From positions 6,222-70,221 of the forward strand of contig CAYXDO010000044.1 in assembly GCA_964463485.1 (NCBI GenBank): a DNA stretch of 64,000 nucleotides, read 5' to 3'. Under the pieces are notes generated by a model, which made no database searches, had not been told where the DNA came from, and saw nothing but the letters and a program-made list of their open reading frames with translations. Below, piece by piece: positions 17,536-26,016 of this stretch. Both the position numbers and the translations under genes were made by a program. This DNA comes from CAYXDO01 sp964463485 (lineage in GTDB: Bacteria > Myxococcota > Kuafuiibacteriia > Kuafuiibacteriales > Kuafuiibacteriaceae). How positions within the stretch are numbered: position 1 is the stretch's first letter; each line of letters starts with the position of its first letter.

Positions 17536-17768
17536 CAGAGGTCGACATCCCGTGGTCGCTCCGAGCTCCGCTCCAGATCCTCGTCCGAGAGTCCTTCAGG
17601 CATCGAGGCCAAGAAATCCAAAAACGAAGTCCGAGAGCCGTACGTCAGCAGAGCTTCCTTCAAGATCTCTCGAACCTCGGCCTCGGCAGACCGGCCGTGC
17701 TGCGCCGCTCTCAATCTGAGTGCCTTGACGACGTCGTCGTCGACGTTCCGAATGGTCAGTTGGGCCAT
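17535..17768 (-). CDS. VapB/FitA-type ribbon-helix-helix antitoxin
   Basis: A 77-residue antitoxin. Start at ATG 17768 gives the family-typical beginning MAQLTIRNVDDDVVKALRLRAAQHGRSAEAEVREIL, a ribbon-helix-helix DNA-binding domain of the FitA type. The C-terminal 35 residues would wrap the toxin. It should repress its own promoter upstream at about 17770-17850. Its stop overlaps the toxin start. An in-frame ATG five codons upstream (17783) is possible but adds residues not seen in the family. Confidence 0.88.
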   Translation of the reverse strand: MAQLTIRNVDDDVVKALRLRAAQHGRSAEAEVREILKEALLTYGSRTSFLDFLASMPEGLSDEDLERSSERPRDVDL

Positions 17769-17884
17769 GTCCCATGAAGGCATGACATCCAGATTGCTGT
17801 CAATGCATGCACGCCGACACGAATCGAGACACTGCCCGGGGCGCAGGAACAGGTCCTCGTCGGCGCGAGCATCTCACGTAGCCA

Positions 17885-18428
17885 CGTCCCAGAGCGATGA
17901 TCACTTGAACCTCGCGTGTGTTCGGTTTGCGCGCTCGATCGATGTGCTGTTCATGGACACAGATGGCCACAACTGCGCGGTCGGGCAGTCGGGCAAGATC
18001 TGGTACGTCACTGGGAGCTTTGGCGGTGGACCGATTACCCGAAGCTGCACGATCCCCTCAGGCAAGGGCCTGTTCCTGCCCATCCTGAACATCATGAGCA
18101 TTCCGGACGGAGTGCCGCCACCGCCGGTGGAACAGGTTCGCAAGGAGGTCAATGACTGGATTGAGGGATCGGGCGTGGTCATGTCGGTGACCGTCGACGG
18201 TGTCGAAGTGCCCGATCTGTTCGCCTATCGACGGCAGAGTCCGCGGGGCGGCACCTACTTCGACGTTCGTCCAGGCTCGCTGCAGGCCGTCGAGCCCCCG
18301 CCGTGGCCGATGGCTACTGGCTGTTGGTGAAGCCGCTGACTCCGGGCGCCCACGTCATTCACATCATGTCGGACGCCGTGAGTTACGGCTTCGGCGTGGA
18401 CGTTACGTATGAGCTGACTGTCCTCTGA
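17885..18428 (+). pseudogene. Frameshifted secreted-protein gene, N-terminus lost
   Basis: One frame reads DTDGHNCAVGQSGKIWYVTG, then SFGGGPITRSCTIPSGKGLFLPILN, a pattern I know from exported uncharacterised proteins in many soil bacteria. At about 18290-18310 it passes, by frameshift, into a second frame that reads ADGYWLLVKPLTPGAHVIHI and ends ...VDVTYELTVL with TGA at 18426-18428. The first frame runs out at 18330 with unrelated residues. No signal peptide is seen upstream; before 17885 the frame only crosses the antisense of vapB. So both a 5' truncation and a frameshift are present, unless the latter is a sequencing error. Confidence 0.6.
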
Positions 18429-18552
18429 GCGCCAGACCCGTATTCAGAATCCCGAACCTTCGAAGACGCCGTAGTGGAGCGTTTTTCCGGGCACTCCGCA
18501 CCGTCGACTTCTGCTTCGATCAATCGCCGGAATCAAACTGTTCTGGTCATAC

Positions 18553-19428
18553 TCATCCGGGCTGCGGTCGAGGCCCGCCTTGGAGCCAAGCCGCCAACGC
18601 CTCTCCCTTGGCATCCACAGCAGCGTCCTGAACGGCCTCGGCCCCAACGGTCTCGAGTCGTTCTTCGAGCATCCGAGCTTCGTCCGGACGGGCGGCGCGT
18701 CCCAGCCTTCGCAGAAAGAGTGCTCGAGCGGCTTCGTTGCGTCCTTCGTTGCGTCCTTCGCTGCGTCCTTCCTGCGCCGCTTGGGCAAGGGCTTCTTTGA
18801 GGCTTGTGTACCCCTGTCTTTGGATGAGGTTGCGCAGCATTGCGTCGTGGGCGGCATCTGCGTCGTAGAGCTCTTCGACCCGGACCGGGTTCTTGAGAAC
18901 ACCAGGTGCTTCGAGCAACTCACCCGGACGAACGAGCCTCGCCGGCAGACCGGGCTGGTGAACTTCGACGCGGCGCGGACCTGCGAGCCTGACGACCCAG
19001 ATCCATTTCGTACCGGCCGCGAGAAGCTCGGCGATTTTCCGTTCGAGCTCTTCGTCGTCTTGGCCGCGATCGGCATATTCGACCGCGAGCGGCGGCACGC
19101 CGCGGACCCAGGAGGGTTCGTCTGGAACGTTTCCGATAGCGACGTCGGGCGCACGCAATTGGTGGGCCTCACTGGAGTACCCGACGTCGACGCCCGCCTC
19201 GGTGACGAGGGGATCGGTTTCGAGGACAGCGGCTCCGATGAGGTTTGCGCGGGCGCCCCGTCCGCCTGTCGGCATGCACTGAATCGCGTGGCCGTTCGAA
19301 AGCTCGTAGGGCGCTCCTTCGCTGACGGAGTCAGCGGTAAAGGGTCCACGGCCGAGGTTTCTCGCACTCAGTCCGGTCATCGTGTCATGATCATCCCGCG
19401 CCCGTTCGGGTGCAAGCGGAACATACAC
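18553..19428 (-). CDS. Uma2-family (DUF820) putative restriction-endonuclease-fold protein
   Basis: A 291-residue protein. The central part has the Uma2 pattern: a Gly-rich strand with VGYSSEAHQLRAPDVAIGNVPDE followed by PPLAVEYADRGQDDEELERKIAELLAAGTKWIWVV, where PDVAI and the later acidic and lysine residues form the PD-(D/E)XK-like active site. The typical EVLSPS motif reads VEYADRG here, so catalysis may be altered. A Glu/Arg-rich tail follows with a 12-base tandem duplication (EGRNEGRNE, nt 18736-18771). Uma2 genes are abundant in cyanobacteria and myxobacteria and often lie in mobile or repeat-rich areas, as here. Start could also be ATG 19380. Confidence 0.7.
   Translation of the reverse strand: MYVPLAPERARDDHDTMTGLSARNLGRGPFTADSVSEGAPYELSNGHAIQCMPTGGRGARANLIGAAVLETDPLVTEAGVDVGYSSEAHQLRAPDVAIGNVPDEPSWVRGVPPLAVEYADRGQDDEELERKIAELLAAGTKWIWVVRLAGPRRVEVHQPGLPARLVRPGELLEAPGVLKNPVRVEELYDADAAHDAMLRNLIQRQGYTSLKEALAQAAQEGRSEGRNEGRNEAARALFLRRLGRAARPDEARMLEERLETVGAEAVQDAAVDAKGEALAAWLQGGPRPQPG
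18736..18771. repeat. 12-bp tandem repeat inside the Uma2 gene
   Basis: Three copies of gttgcgtccttc (the third begins gctgcg) code for the GRNE/GRSE repeats of the protein. In-frame unit length would let copy number change without frameshift. Confidence 0.8.
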
Positions 19429-19573
19429 GGGCCGAAGGCCTCTGGAGGTCGAGGCCTTGGTGGAGCGACTGGGCCAGCGTCACGAACGTGATCGTGAGTG
19501 TGGGAACCTGAATTCGTCCACCCCCCACGCCCGCGTTCCCCGCCCGGCCCCACGAGCTCGTCCACCTCCGGCC

Positions 19574-19680
19574 GTTGCCATTGCCGTTACCATTACCATT
19601 GCCGTTGCCGTTCGTTCGTTGGTTGCCTGCCGTCAGTTGCCGTTGCCTGCCGTCAGTTGCCGTTGCCGTCGCCGTCGCCG
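19574..19680. repeat. Degenerate CCGTTG microsatellite with 20-bp tandem unit
   Basis: Hexamer-like ccgttg, ccattg and ccgtta units, then a 20-base unit starting gttgcctgccgtcag repeated twice, then (ccgtcg)n. It is related in sequence to 17003-17028. Confidence 0.8.
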
Positions 19681-19911
19681 TCGCCGACCGAGCGGAGTGC
19701 CGTGAGCGAGCGGACGACCGACCAAAAGTGCGGCAACTCATCCGACGCAGACGCTGTTGCACCGAATCGTGCAGTGTTGGGATGGCGGGATGAACGGGAT
19801 CATGAGTTTCTTTCGGCGACGGCGACGGCAACGGCAACCGCGGACCGCACTCATTGCGTTCACCGACGATCCGGTCCCGGGTCGCGGTCGTGAAGGGTGT
19901 GATGTCGGTCC

Positions 19912-19954
19912 CGAGCCGAGCCAAGGGTGGGGCCGAGCCGAGCCAAGGGTGGTG
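19912..19954. repeat. 22-bp tandem repeat, two copies
   Basis: Two copies of gagccgagccaagggtgg with short spacers just downstream (in gene orientation) of the HEAT-like gene's stop. Confidence 0.65.
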
Positions 19955-19990
19955 CCGGCAGCCGATCCGGATGTCCGGGGATCTCAACTG

Positions 19991-21571
19991 CTATCGAGTA
20001 GGCTCCGTCCAAGCTCCAGACCCTCCGAGCCAGGGATCTCGCATGCGCAGTAGGTCGGCATAGCGCGCCCACCATTCGCGAAGCCTCGCGGCCGACTCAG
20101 GAGGTTGTGGAACGCCAAACTCAGCGGCGCTGTTCGAGAGCAGAAGGAGCGTCCGTGCCCTGAGATCAGCTGCACGCCGATCCAACTCAGATTCGAGGAC
20201 CCTATGCTTTCTTGGTTCGTAGAGGGTGAGAAGGGGCGGAATGAGGGTGGTATCGCCGCGTCGAGCGAGCTCGAACGCGGCCCAGAGCCCTGACAGACTC
20301 TGTGACTCCGCGATCCGCTCGAGTGCTCGGGTCGCACGTGCATCGCCGATCAATGCCAAAAACGCTGCGCTCGCCACTCGAACCCAGGCGTCCGATGAGC
20401 TCGAAGTTGCCACGAGTAGACCCTCGCAGCCAGGAATGCAACCGAGCCCGAACGAAAGAGCTAAGTCGAATCCAGCGTCGGCGTGACAAACGTGCGTCGC
20501 CAAACCCAAGTTGGGAGAGGGATCCGGCAGCCCACGCTCAACCTCCCCCGAGTCTGAAGCGAAATAGACCGGAATCGATCGCGGGTCCGGGATACACGCG
20601 GTACGAGCCATGCCCCATGCGAAGAAGGAGTGTCGCCTCGGATCGAAGTTTTGTAGAAATCGAGCGACCGCTGCCGGATCGCTGCGCGACAGCGCCTCGA
20701 CCGCCGCCCTCACTTCGAAAAGAGCGGCGTCCGGTTCGAGCAGGACCTCCAGATGCCTTCGACGCTCTGCGGCCGTAGGAGTGGCTCGGACGGATCGTCG
20801 TGGGAAGGGTCGGCCCCGTAGCCTGCGCATCCGTGTGCCCCAGAGCACTTCATCTCGCAGTTTCGCCAAGCGCGGCTCGCGCCAAGTCTGGTCGATGATT
20901 TGGCGTGCGATCGGACCGGAAAATTTCTCGAGCGCAAGACGCACTCGCTTCGGGTCGCTTCGAGCAATAATTCGGAGAAGCTGCTCCGTCGTCCAGGCTG
21001 CATCGACCGCCTCGGGAGTTTCCGATTTACCAATGACACCGCGAATCGCCCTCCGGAGAAGCACAAGCTCCAAACCGTCGGCGGAGTAGCCAAGCAACTC
21101 GTGAGTCCGGGCCCGCAAACTCGGCAACGGAATCAGCAGCTCCCCGATCTCAACGTACGGGCTGAAGGAATGGGATCGGCTCGAATCTTGAGGAAGCGAA
21201 TAATCGGCACATGGGTTCGACCAAGGATCGAGCGCGCGAGCGAGTGCCGGCGCGTAGTCGCACGGGTGGGCCTCGAATGCCGCGACGACAAACTCCTTTC
21301 CTGCCAGGGTCACTGGGAAGAGACTCTCGGCGCCGGTCCACGGGTAGCCCGAGTCCCAATCGACACTCAAGCGCACGAGACTACCAGCGGGCGGTCCGCG
21401 CCAGGATTCGAGCACCAGATATTGCGACACTCGGCCGCTGGGTACCACGCAGCGAACGACGCCGAGGAAATCGGCGTCGAGCACCAACTGATCCCACGGA
21501 GACGACGCTGGCCTCCAGCCGAACGAATCGCCGCTCAGGGACAGCACGATGACAAATGCGACGCGATTCAC
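19991..21571 (-). CDS. Exported protein with HEAT/armadillo-like helical repeats
   Basis: About 526 residues from GTG 21571, chosen because a hydrophobic signal (VNRVAFVIVLSLSGDSFGW) starts there. Residues 20-170 form a beta-rich domain with LVLESWRGPPAGSLVRLSVDW, like domains that describe fees or rates in secreted proteins of unknown role; the rest is helical with repeats such as AAVEALSRSDPAAVARFL and ASAAFLALIGDARATRALERIAESQSLSGLWAAFELARRGD, typical of HEAT repeats. Two Cys pairs in the mature part could form disulfides. The open frame continues upstream through a fragment resembling a different gene (see 21616-21652), which is not likely to be translated. Function unknown. Confidence 0.6.
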   Translation of the reverse strand: MNRVAFVIVLSLSGDSFGWRPASSPWDQLVLDADFLGVVRCVVPSGRVSQYLVLESWRGPPAGSLVRLSVDWDSGYPWTGAESLFPVTLAGKEFVVAAFEAHPCDYAPALARALDPWSNPCADYSLPQDSSRSHSFSPYVEIGELLIPLPSLRARTHELLGYSADGLELVLLRRAIRGVIGKSETPEAVDAAWTTEQLLRIIARSDPKRVRLALEKFSGPIARQIIDQTWREPRLAKLRDEVLWGTRMRRLRGRPFPRRSVRATPTAAERRRHLEVLLEPDAALFEVRAAVEALSRSDPAAVARFLQNFDPRRHSFFAWGMARTACIPDPRSIPVYFASDSGEVERGLPDPSPNLGLATHVCHADAGFDLALSFGLGCIPGCEGLLVATSSSSDAWVRVASAAFLALIGDARATRALERIAESQSLSGLWAAFELARRGDTTLIPPLLTLYEPRKHRVLESELDRRAADLRARTLLLLSNSAAEFGVPQPPESAARLREWWARYADLLRMRDPWLGGSGAWTEPTR

Positions 21572-21615
21572 AGTGGGCCGTATACCTGAAGGGAGTCCGT
21601 AGGGCATCGATGTAC

Positions 21616-21652
21616 TGGAGCCGGCGGGGACGGTCACTTCTTCACAAGTGGG
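21616..21652. repeat. 37-bp segment also present inside the IPT lipoprotein gene
   Basis: Matches 29596-29632 with two mismatches (shared core ggagccggcggggacgg and acttcttcacaagt). On the minus strand both read APTCEEV(S/T)VPAGS(S/T). Here it lies between genes, so it looks like a remnant of a paralogue of the 29.1-32.3 kb lipoprotein gene. Confidence 0.6.
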
Positions 21653-21673
21653 CGCCCCTGATTCCGAGCGGTG

Positions 21674-21696
21674 CCGGGCACCGTACCGGTGCCCGG
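21674..21696. repeat. Perfect inverted repeat, 9-bp arms
   Basis: Arms ccgggcacc (21674-21682) and ggtgcccgg (21688-21696) around a 5-base loop, in a ggtgcc-rich stretch after the MscS stop codon (minus strand). It could end transcription of the MscS operon but has no T-run. Confidence 0.5.
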
Positions 21697-21744
21697 TGCC
21701 GGTGCCGGTGCCTGCTGGGGCACCGTACTGATGCCCGGTGGGAC

Positions 21745-22629
21745 TCAACAATCCTTCGAGCCCGTTGCGCGATGGAGGAGCGCGGGCGGACCGATCCCCC
21801 GCGCACGAAACGCCTCCAGCACCCGCAGGTGCACGTCCGTCTCGAACGGCTTCTCGTACGTACAGTCAAAGACGTATGGACGCGCTGTCAAATGGACCGC
21901 AAAGTACTCACCCAGGATCACTTGACGCGCGAATACCGGGGCAGGCTGACCGAGAAAAACGTATGGGCTCGTCAAACAAGCCTCTCGAACGAGCTCGCTC
22001 GCGAGCTTGGTGTCTTGATCGATACCGATGTAAAATTCCATGGCGACCTGCATCTCGAGCGCTCCATAGTTTCCGCTCGACGTCACGTCGGTGAATATCT
22101 TGTTGTTCGGGATGGTGATGACGTTGTGGGCCAGCGTATACATCCGCACGCTCCGGAGCCCGATCTTGATGATGTCTCCATACTCACCTCCGTAGGCTAC
22201 TCGGTCGCCGACCTGGAAGGGCCGGTCGAACATGATGGTCAGGCCGGCGATGAACGACGCCACGAGGTCACGAAGTGAAAAGCCGACTGCGAAGGCCAGC
22301 GCGCCCCCGACGACAGTCATCGCGGTTGGATCCAGACGGATGCTGAGCCCCAGGGCGATCAGGAGCGTCACAACGTAGAGGAGAAAGCGAACCGCCGTTT
22401 GAATCTTCTGGATCGTGGGTCGATGGTTGGAGAACCGCTCAGCGGCTCGATCTCCGACCCGCTCGACGGTGCGAATCAGGAAGAGGGCTCCGAAGACGAT
22501 GGGAATCGAAGCGAAAACGCCACCCCATCGAACAAACTCGCTCAGCTTTCCGAAATCAGGCAAGTCTTGAGCATGCGCGGTGGAGACCACCGCGGAGGTG
22601 CAGACGAAGGCAAGAAGTCCGCGCCTCAT
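21745..22629 (-). CDS. MscS-family mechanosensitive channel, coupled to membrane AAA ATPase
   Basis: A 294-residue protein. Start ATG 22629 overlaps the stop of the upstream ATPase gene by ATGA. A signal-like N-terminus (MRRGLLAFVCTSAVVSTAHA) precedes two or three membrane segments. The pore helix and following beta-domain are clear: TAMTVVGGALAFAVGFSLRDLVASFIAGLTIMFDRPFQVGDRVAYGGEYGDIIKIGLRSVRMYTLAHNVITIPNNKIF. The MscS upper C-domain follows (VAMEFYIGIDQDTKLASELVREA). Such channels open under membrane tension and release ions and osmolytes. Tight coupling to the ATPase suggests the pair works as one unit. Confidence 0.88.
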   Translation of the reverse strand: MRRGLLAFVCTSAVVSTAHAQDLPDFGKLSEFVRWGGVFASIPIVFGALFLIRTVERVGDRAAERFSNHRPTIQKIQTAVRFLLYVVTLLIALGLSIRLDPTAMTVVGGALAFAVGFSLRDLVASFIAGLTIMFDRPFQVGDRVAYGGEYGDIIKIGLRSVRMYTLAHNVITIPNNKIFTDVTSSGNYGALEMQVAMEFYIGIDQDTKLASELVREACLTSPYVFLGQPAPVFARQVILGEYFAVHLTARPYVFDCTYEKPFETDVHLRVLEAFRARGIGPPALLHRATGSKDC

Positions 22630-25559
22630 AGCTCCACCAGCAAGTGCTTTCGCTCCAACACGACGAGGACGGAGCGATACCAGCGCCAACTCACCCATAC
22701 GTGCTGATCTTTCGTACTCAGGAAGCCGTGAGCTTGTCCAAAGCCGATGAAGCTGGAGATCTCCGTCTTGTTCAGTCGCGTGGCGAGCTCCAGATCGCCT
22801 TCGGTAGCATGGGGCATCTGAAGGATCGCTTTCAAGACGAAGAGGGCCGAATCGGGCAAGCTCTCGATGTCGCGCGCGTCGGGATCCCGCAGGGGTCGGA
22901 CCCGCACGGAGTCGGCCGAGTCATGGAGAGAGGACCTCCAGGCCTCGAGCGCGATCCCTGGGTTGCCGCGGGCGTAGTCCCAAATCATCCGCATGTATCC
23001 AGCCCGCTTGGCGAGCAAGGCGTCCTGTCTGTCGAGCTCGTTCGCCGACGGGAGCCGTTCCAACAAATCCTCGAACGTAGGGCTCAGGCCGGCGAGGGCG
23101 GTGCGGGTCTCGAGGAGGTGAGCGATCTGGTCTTCGGTCCAGGGTGGCACCACGAACACTTCGTCGAACAACGGCCTCGAGTCGCGGGCTCGGCGAATGA
23201 AGGGCCACAGAGAGCTGTCAACTGCCAGGACCCATACCCTCCTAGGCGTCGAGCGTGCCAGATCCATGACTTCATCGAAGCTGGCCAGGCCGCCGAGCAC
23301 CGGCTTGACGAGGCAGTGGGCGTCGTCGATGAGAATGACCCTCGCCGCTGAAGCCGCCGTTTTTCGAATCGAGGAGACGAGCTCTGGGACGGCGCCATCG
23401 AGTAAGGTGGAATCGGTCGCCTTGGCGAGCAGGCCGAGGAGAGTCGACTTTCCGGCGCCCCGGTTTCCGACCAGGCCGAACACGCGTGTCCCGGCGTCGA
23501 TGCGCTGGAGCAGCGTCTCGACGAGCTCGATGGCTGGGCTCGGGACGGATTCCGAATTGAGCGCGTCTGGACTCAGAGACTCGAAAGCGTCGGCTCGCAG
23601 CGGTCGGAACGGCTCGACGACCTCGGTCTCGGCGAGCCGGTCGAGGCCGCGCCGGAAGAGATAGGCATGAATCCTGCGGACCAAGGTCAGTCGACCGAGG
23701 AAGACGCGGACGACTCTAATGGACCCAGAAATGAACAGTTGCACGGCGGCGACCATAGCGGACGGAAAGCTCCGCCACCCGGTGCGATTGGCGAGCAGCC
23801 ATGACTGAAATTTGGAGCGCCCTTTGCTGCGCGCGAGTCGATCGAAGACAATCGAGCGCCACCAACGAACCAAAATCAGAAACACCGGCGCGATCGAGAC
23901 CACACACGCTGTCAGCACCCAGCGGCGAATCGTGCCTCTTCCGACCAGCTCCTCGCTGATCACCAACAGTAGGCTGAGGCCGACGGCGACTCGGCCGACC
24001 AGCCGGAGTGACCGAAGGCGCAGCGCGTCGAGGCTTCGATCGAGATGAACTCCGCCCTGCGCGACGGCGTTGATCACGTGGACGACGAGCGACGCGCCGA
24101 GTGACCAGTAAATCACCAAGCCAGCGATTTGAACCTCGAGGAGCTCGAGCACGTGGCCCGGCATCAACTCACGAGCGACCCACACGAATAAGAGCCACTC
24201 CAACGGTCGGTGGATACCTTGCGCGAAGTTGATCAACCTGAGCAGGCCGCCCGGAGCCGTTCGGCGCTCGCTTCGGTCGCGCTCTTTGGCGCGAAGCTCC
24301 AGACCGACGAGCACTCCGCGGCTCTTTCGTCGCCACCAGACGAAGACGGCCCCGCAAAAGATCCATGGCAACACGACCCAAATGGACGGCCAGATGGCAA
24401 AGGACTCATCTCCGTGGGGCTCGTCGTGAACGCTCGAAATTGCCGCTCTAGCGAGATGGGCGTGGTAGCGAAGGATGAGTCGCAAATCGGCGGCCTCGGC
24501 GACCGCCTGGGCCCAGCCGGCCCGAGTGAGACCCATGGTCGCGGAGCCCTTTTCGGCAGAGAGCTTTGTGAGCAGCAGCAGTCGTATTTGATTGAGCTTC
24601 CTGATTTCGTCGTGGAGCTCCGCCGCACGCGCTTCGAGGCGGTGGGCCTCTGCCCGGGAGGCCTCCACGATCAAAAGGGCGACCTTCGAGCGCTGCCGGG
24701 TGACCTCCTCGGTTGAAACGTCGGCCGGAAGTCGCTCGAGCGGATCGGGCCCGAGGGACTGGAGCACTCTCGGGCTCTGGAAGCCGTCGAGTGTGTCATT
24801 CAGCTCTGTACGGGCGATTTCGAGCCGAGTTATGAGTGCATCGTAGATGGCGTCGGCGCTGGACGAAGTGTGAGCGTCGCTGGCGCGTCGCTGCCAGCCA
24901 AGAGTCGCTTCTCGTCGGTGCGAGAGTTGCTCCCGGGCGCTGTTGGCCTGCTCGATGGAAACGGTGAGTTGGGACTCGAGGCCGAGGAGGCGCGCAACCT
25001 CTTCACGGACGAGCCGCTCAGCCTCCGTGCGAGCGACCCGGGCGGCCTCGAGGACGCGTTGCTGCTCCTCTGCCGCTAGCCGCAGCCGACGCGCGACGTC
25101 GCTCTCCTTCGGGCGCGCGGCCTCTTGACGCACTCGGTGCAGCGAAATCAGCTCGCTCCGCCGCTCTTTGGGGAGCTGGTAGAAAGTCAGCCTGGCTCGA
25201 TCGAGCTCGAGGCGCGATCTCAGCGCATCCAAACCGGTCGCGCTAAGTCCGTCGGCTGATTCCGTGCCGCCATCGGCCAAGGACCTCAAAACCGAGGCCA
25301 CCCGCACCTCGTCCACCCGCACCGCGACCTCGTCCTCCAGCTCGATGTCGAAGAGGGTGCGCGGCTCGACGTCGACCTCGAGCTCGCCCGACAAGAACGC
25401 GCGCAGCTGCTCCGCGCGCGGATTGGAGTTGGCATCCTCCGCGCCCGCCGCGCCCGCATCCGAAAGTGGCTGCGCTCGCGCGAGGCCAGGAGGAAGGGCG
25501 AGGAGAGCGACCAAAATCGCTCGCACTCCGTGACGCGGCCCAACCAACGCAAACTCCAC
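22626..25559 (-). CDS. Membrane protein with periplasmic coiled coil and cytosolic AAA/STAND-like ATPase domain
   Basis: About 977 residues from GTG 25559 (GTG 25526 also in frame). Order: signal peptide (VRAILVALLALPPGLARAQ); a 280-residue Ala/Arg/Glu-rich helical region predicted coiled coil, like the periplasmic part of MscK; about five to six membrane segments between residues 330 and 570; then a cytosolic P-loop domain with Walker A GLVGNRGAGKSTLL, Walker B RVILIDDAHCL, a strand VWVLAVDSS, and a C-terminal helical/winged-helix-like part. The ATP-binding region resembles ORC/CDC6-like or STAND ATPases. The next gene is a MscS channel overlapping by four bases. Inference: an ATPase that senses or gates together with the channel. 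I know no described family with this architecture. Confidence 0.75.
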   Translation of the reverse strand: MEFALVGPRHGVRAILVALLALPPGLARAQPLSDAGAAGAEDANSNPRAEQLRAFLSGELEVDVEPRTLFDIELEDEVAVRVDEVRVASVLRSLADGGTESADGLSATGLDALRSRLELDRARLTFYQLPKERRSELISLHRVRQEAARPKESDVARRLRLAAEEQQRVLEAARVARTEAERLVREEVARLLGLESQLTVSIEQANSAREQLSHRREATLGWQRRASDAHTSSSADAIYDALITRLEIARTELNDTLDGFQSPRVLQSLGPDPLERLPADVSTEEVTRQRSKVALLIVEASRAEAHRLEARAAELHDEIRKLNQIRLLLLTKLSAEKGSATMGLTRAGWAQAVAEAADLRLILRYHAHLARAAISSVHDEPHGDESFAIWPSIWVVLPWIFCGAVFVWWRRKSRGVLVGLELRAKERDRSERRTAPGGLLRLINFAQGIHRPLEWLLFVWVARELMPGHVLELLEVQIAGLVIYWSLGASLVVHVINAVAQGGVHLDRSLDALRLRSLRLVGRVAVGLSLLLVISEELVGRGTIRRWVLTACVVSIAPVFLILVRWWRSIVFDRLARSKGRSKFQSWLLANRTGWRSFPSAMVAAVQLFISGSIRVVRVFLGRLTLVRRIHAYLFRRGLDRLAETEVVEPFRPLRADAFESLSPDALNSESVPSPAIELVETLLQRIDAGTRVFGLVGNRGAGKSTLLGLLAKATDSTLLDGAVPELVSSIRKTAASAARVILIDDAHCLVKPVLGGLASFDEVMDLARSTPRRVWVLAVDSSLWPFIRRARDSRPLFDEVFVVPPWTEDQIAHLLETRTALAGLSPTFEDLLERLPSANELDRQDALLAKRAGYMRMIWDYARGNPGIALEAWRSSLHDSADSVRVRPLRDPDARDIESLPDSALFVLKAILQMPHATEGDLELATRLNKTEISSFIGFGQAHGFLSTKDQHVWVSWRWYRSVLVVLERKHLLVEL

Positions 25560-26016
25560 GGCCCGGTCGAAATAGAAGGACCGCCCTGATTTGACAATGC
25601 CATCTCGACGCCACCCCACCCCGGGAACCCCGGAGAACGCCGATGGCAGGCGGCAGCGCGTCCGGCTGGATCCGGTCGGTCGACTCAACGGACACTCAGA
25701 CACTCATCGCTCGCCAACAGATAGGGGCAGGGCCGCGCAATCGAAGAACCCTTCGTCAGCGGTGCGCCCGTGAAACGCAAATCGAGCCCTCATACTCCCC
25801 ATGAAAAGGACCGAGGCAACGAACGCCCGCGCGGCGAACGTCGGAGATGAGCTCATAGGAGCTCCGAGACTTCAGCCCTTCAAAGGCGGCTCGGACCGCT
25901 CATCCACATTTCGATTTGACCTCCAAGCAGTTGTCCACTAAGTAGGCTGGTATGCATAGATCGATCGTGGGTCACGCAGCGGGATACGGGTCGGTTCGAT
26001 CTTGGTGGCGGGCCGA
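25560..26016. other. Divergent intergenic region with decayed vapC fragment
   Basis: About 450 bases between the membrane ATPase and the second MscS gene, read outward in both directions, so both promoters should lie here. The only recognisable coding trace is a vapC 3' remnant at 25738-25850. Confidence 0.6.
25738..25850 (-). pseudogene. Remnant of a VapC toxin gene 3' end
   Basis: On the minus strand it reads ISDVRRAGVRCLGPFHG, nearly identical to the last residues of the VapC at 17.1 kb (ISDVRRTGVRCLNPFHG). The stop that follows there is lost here and the frame runs 13 further residues to TGA at 25756-25758. Upstream of ISDV there is no toxin-like sequence, so only the C-terminus and the 3' flank remain. 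Confidence 0.65.

Larger units (their letters stand above)
19429..19990. other. Gene-poor, repeat-rich interval
   Basis: No supported gene. It holds a degenerate CCGTTG/CCATTG microsatellite (19574-19680), a 20-base unit twice in tandem at about 19622-19661, a second gacggc-type run (19815-19845) and a 22-base unit twice in tandem at 19912-19954. Open frames across it code only for low-complexity residues. Confidence 0.7.

Noticed and set aside
19391..19987. Open frame across microsatellites
   Set aside because: Codes low-complexity ATAT and NGNG runs from the repeats; no gene evidence.
22630..22698. Longer N-terminus for the coupled MscS protein
   Set aside because: The ATG at 22629 overlaps the upstream stop and begins a signal-like sequence; the longer form lies within the ATPase gene.
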